6,235 nt of DNA from Geodermatophilaceae bacterium. Lineage in GTDB: Bacteria > Actinomycetota > Actinomycetes > Mycobacteriales > Geodermatophilaceae. The notes beneath the pieces are model-generated. The model saw only the letters and a list, made by a program, of their open reading frames with translations. It had not been told where the DNA came from and ran no database searches. This document shows positions 5,706 through 6,235 of the stretch, one piece after another. A program made the position numbers and the translations under genes. Location: assembly GCA_013811805.1 (NCBI GenBank), contig JACCUM010000050.1:1-6235 (forward strand). The letters are read 5' to 3'. Numbering within the stretch: position 1 is the first letter of the stretch; the number at the start of each line of letters is the position of its first letter.

Positions 5706-5777
5706 GTTGATCATAGGAACTGCGGGGGGTGATCGAGCTGAATACCCGATAACCCGGCTCAGTTGCCGATGATCAAC
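5706..5777 (-). promoter_or_regulatory. Intergenic region with -10-like box and a 9-bp inverted repeat
   Basis: On the minus strand TATGAT (5715-5710) is a good -10 hexamer, 68 bases upstream of ATG 5641, but no convincing -35 lies at the right distance. The 9-bp arms gttgatcat (5706-5714) and atgatcaac (5769-5777) are exact inverted repeats 54 bp apart, and one arm overlaps the -10 box. This could allow looping or paired regulator binding upstream of the first SRPBCC gene, or be chance. No terminator is clear for the second SRPBCC gene. Confidence 0.25.
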
Positions 5778-5788
5778 AGTGCCAGCGG

Positions 5789-6235
5789 CTAGGCGCCAGG
5801 GCGCTCGACGTCGCCACGCCAGCTTCCGGTCGCCGAGCCGCGGCTCTCGATGAACTCCTTGAACCGCTTCATGTCCCCCTTGACCTTGCGATCGAGGATG
5901 CCGACCTTGTCGGCGACGTTCTCCACGAAGCCTTCCGGGTCGATGTCCATCTGCGCGGTCACCCGCGTCTGGTTGTCGTCGAGTCGGTGGAAGGTGACGA
6001 CTCCGGCGTGGTTCGGCCCGTCGTCGGTTCGCCAGGCGACTCGCTCTTCGGGATGCTGCTCGGTGATCGTCGCATCGAACTCCCGGGTGACGCCGCCGAC
6101 CTTGACGACCCAGTGCGTGTGCGTGTCGTCGAGTTGGCGGATCTCCTCCACACCGTCCATGAACTGCGGGAACGATTCGAACTGCGTCCACTGGTCGTAG
6201 GCCACCTTGATCGGTACCTCGACGTCGACGGACTC
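5789..6235 (-). CDS. SRPBCC family protein, cyclase/dehydrase type (5' partial)
   Basis: The gene runs off the right edge. The frame is open to base 6235 (ESVDVEVPIKVAYDQWTQFE...), so the GTG at 6205 is an internal Val and only a few N-terminal residues are probably missing. The 148 visible residues show a complete SRPBCC core: strand SVDVEVPIKVAYDQW, helix FESFPQFMDGVEEIRQLDD, strands HWVVKVGGVTREFDATITEQ and RVAWRTDDGPNHAGVVTFH, then RVTAQMDIDPEGFVENVADKV, and the final helix KGDMKRFKEFIESRG with the tail SWRGDV. The AYxQWTQFESFPxFMxGVEE and EFIESRGxxTGxWRG signatures are typical of a common actinobacterial cyclase/dehydrase-like group, which is often described as stress-associated but lacks a known reaction. 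It is in a different subgroup from the downstream SRPBCC gene. Confidence 0.9.
   Translation of the reverse strand, partial: ESVDVEVPIKVAYDQWTQFESFPQFMDGVEEIRQLDDTHTHWVVKVGGVTREFDATITEQHPEERVAWRTDDGPNHAGVVTFHRLDDNQTRVTAQMDIDPEGFVENVADKVGILDRKVKGDMKRFKEFIESRGSATGSWRGDVERPGA

Overview
The window reads as chromosomal DNA from a high-GC actinobacterium. Codons end mostly in G or C, several starts are GTG, and the stops are TAG or TGA. Six of the seven genes resemble protein types I associate with Actinobacteria; the thioesterase fold is broader. The genus cannot be fixed from the sequence alone. No transposase, integrase, tRNA, rRNA, CRISPR array or phage gene is visible.

Left part (1-1603, + strand): the 3' end of a CmpX-type conserved-TM-helix membrane protein, a strong GC-rich hairpin that probably ends its transcript, a four-helix membrane protein, and a 64-residue soluble protein. 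The last two are unnamed. All three may belong to the cell envelope or to a stress-related set, but that is inference from their type and proximity.

Middle part (1681-3465, + strand): a double-hotdog acyl-CoA thioesterase with a recognisable TesB-like Asp/Thr/Gln triad. It is followed after 30 bp by a 320-residue protein with a conserved N-terminal motif and a long Ala/Arg/Glu/Lys-rich C-terminal coiled coil. A 352-bp non-coding stretch with two hairpins and a possible promoter comes next.

Right part (3818-6235): a SigG-like ECF sigma factor carrying a C-terminal SnoaL/NTF2-like domain (+ strand) converges on two minus-strand SRPBCC-fold genes of different subfamilies. The second of these runs off the right edge. 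No anti-sigma factor is adjacent.

The most unusual non-coding signal lies between the convergent sigma-factor and SRPBCC genes. It is a pair of identical 32-bp repeats, each centred on a perfect 18-bp palindrome, with centres exactly 42 bp apart. The second point of interest is the first gene: its reading frame continues for 34 coding-like codons past a TAG, up to a second TAG just before the hairpin, which suggests a recently truncated (or miscalled) C-terminal tail. Apart from these, the window looks like ordinary chromosome, and I do not see a complete new multi-gene system in it.
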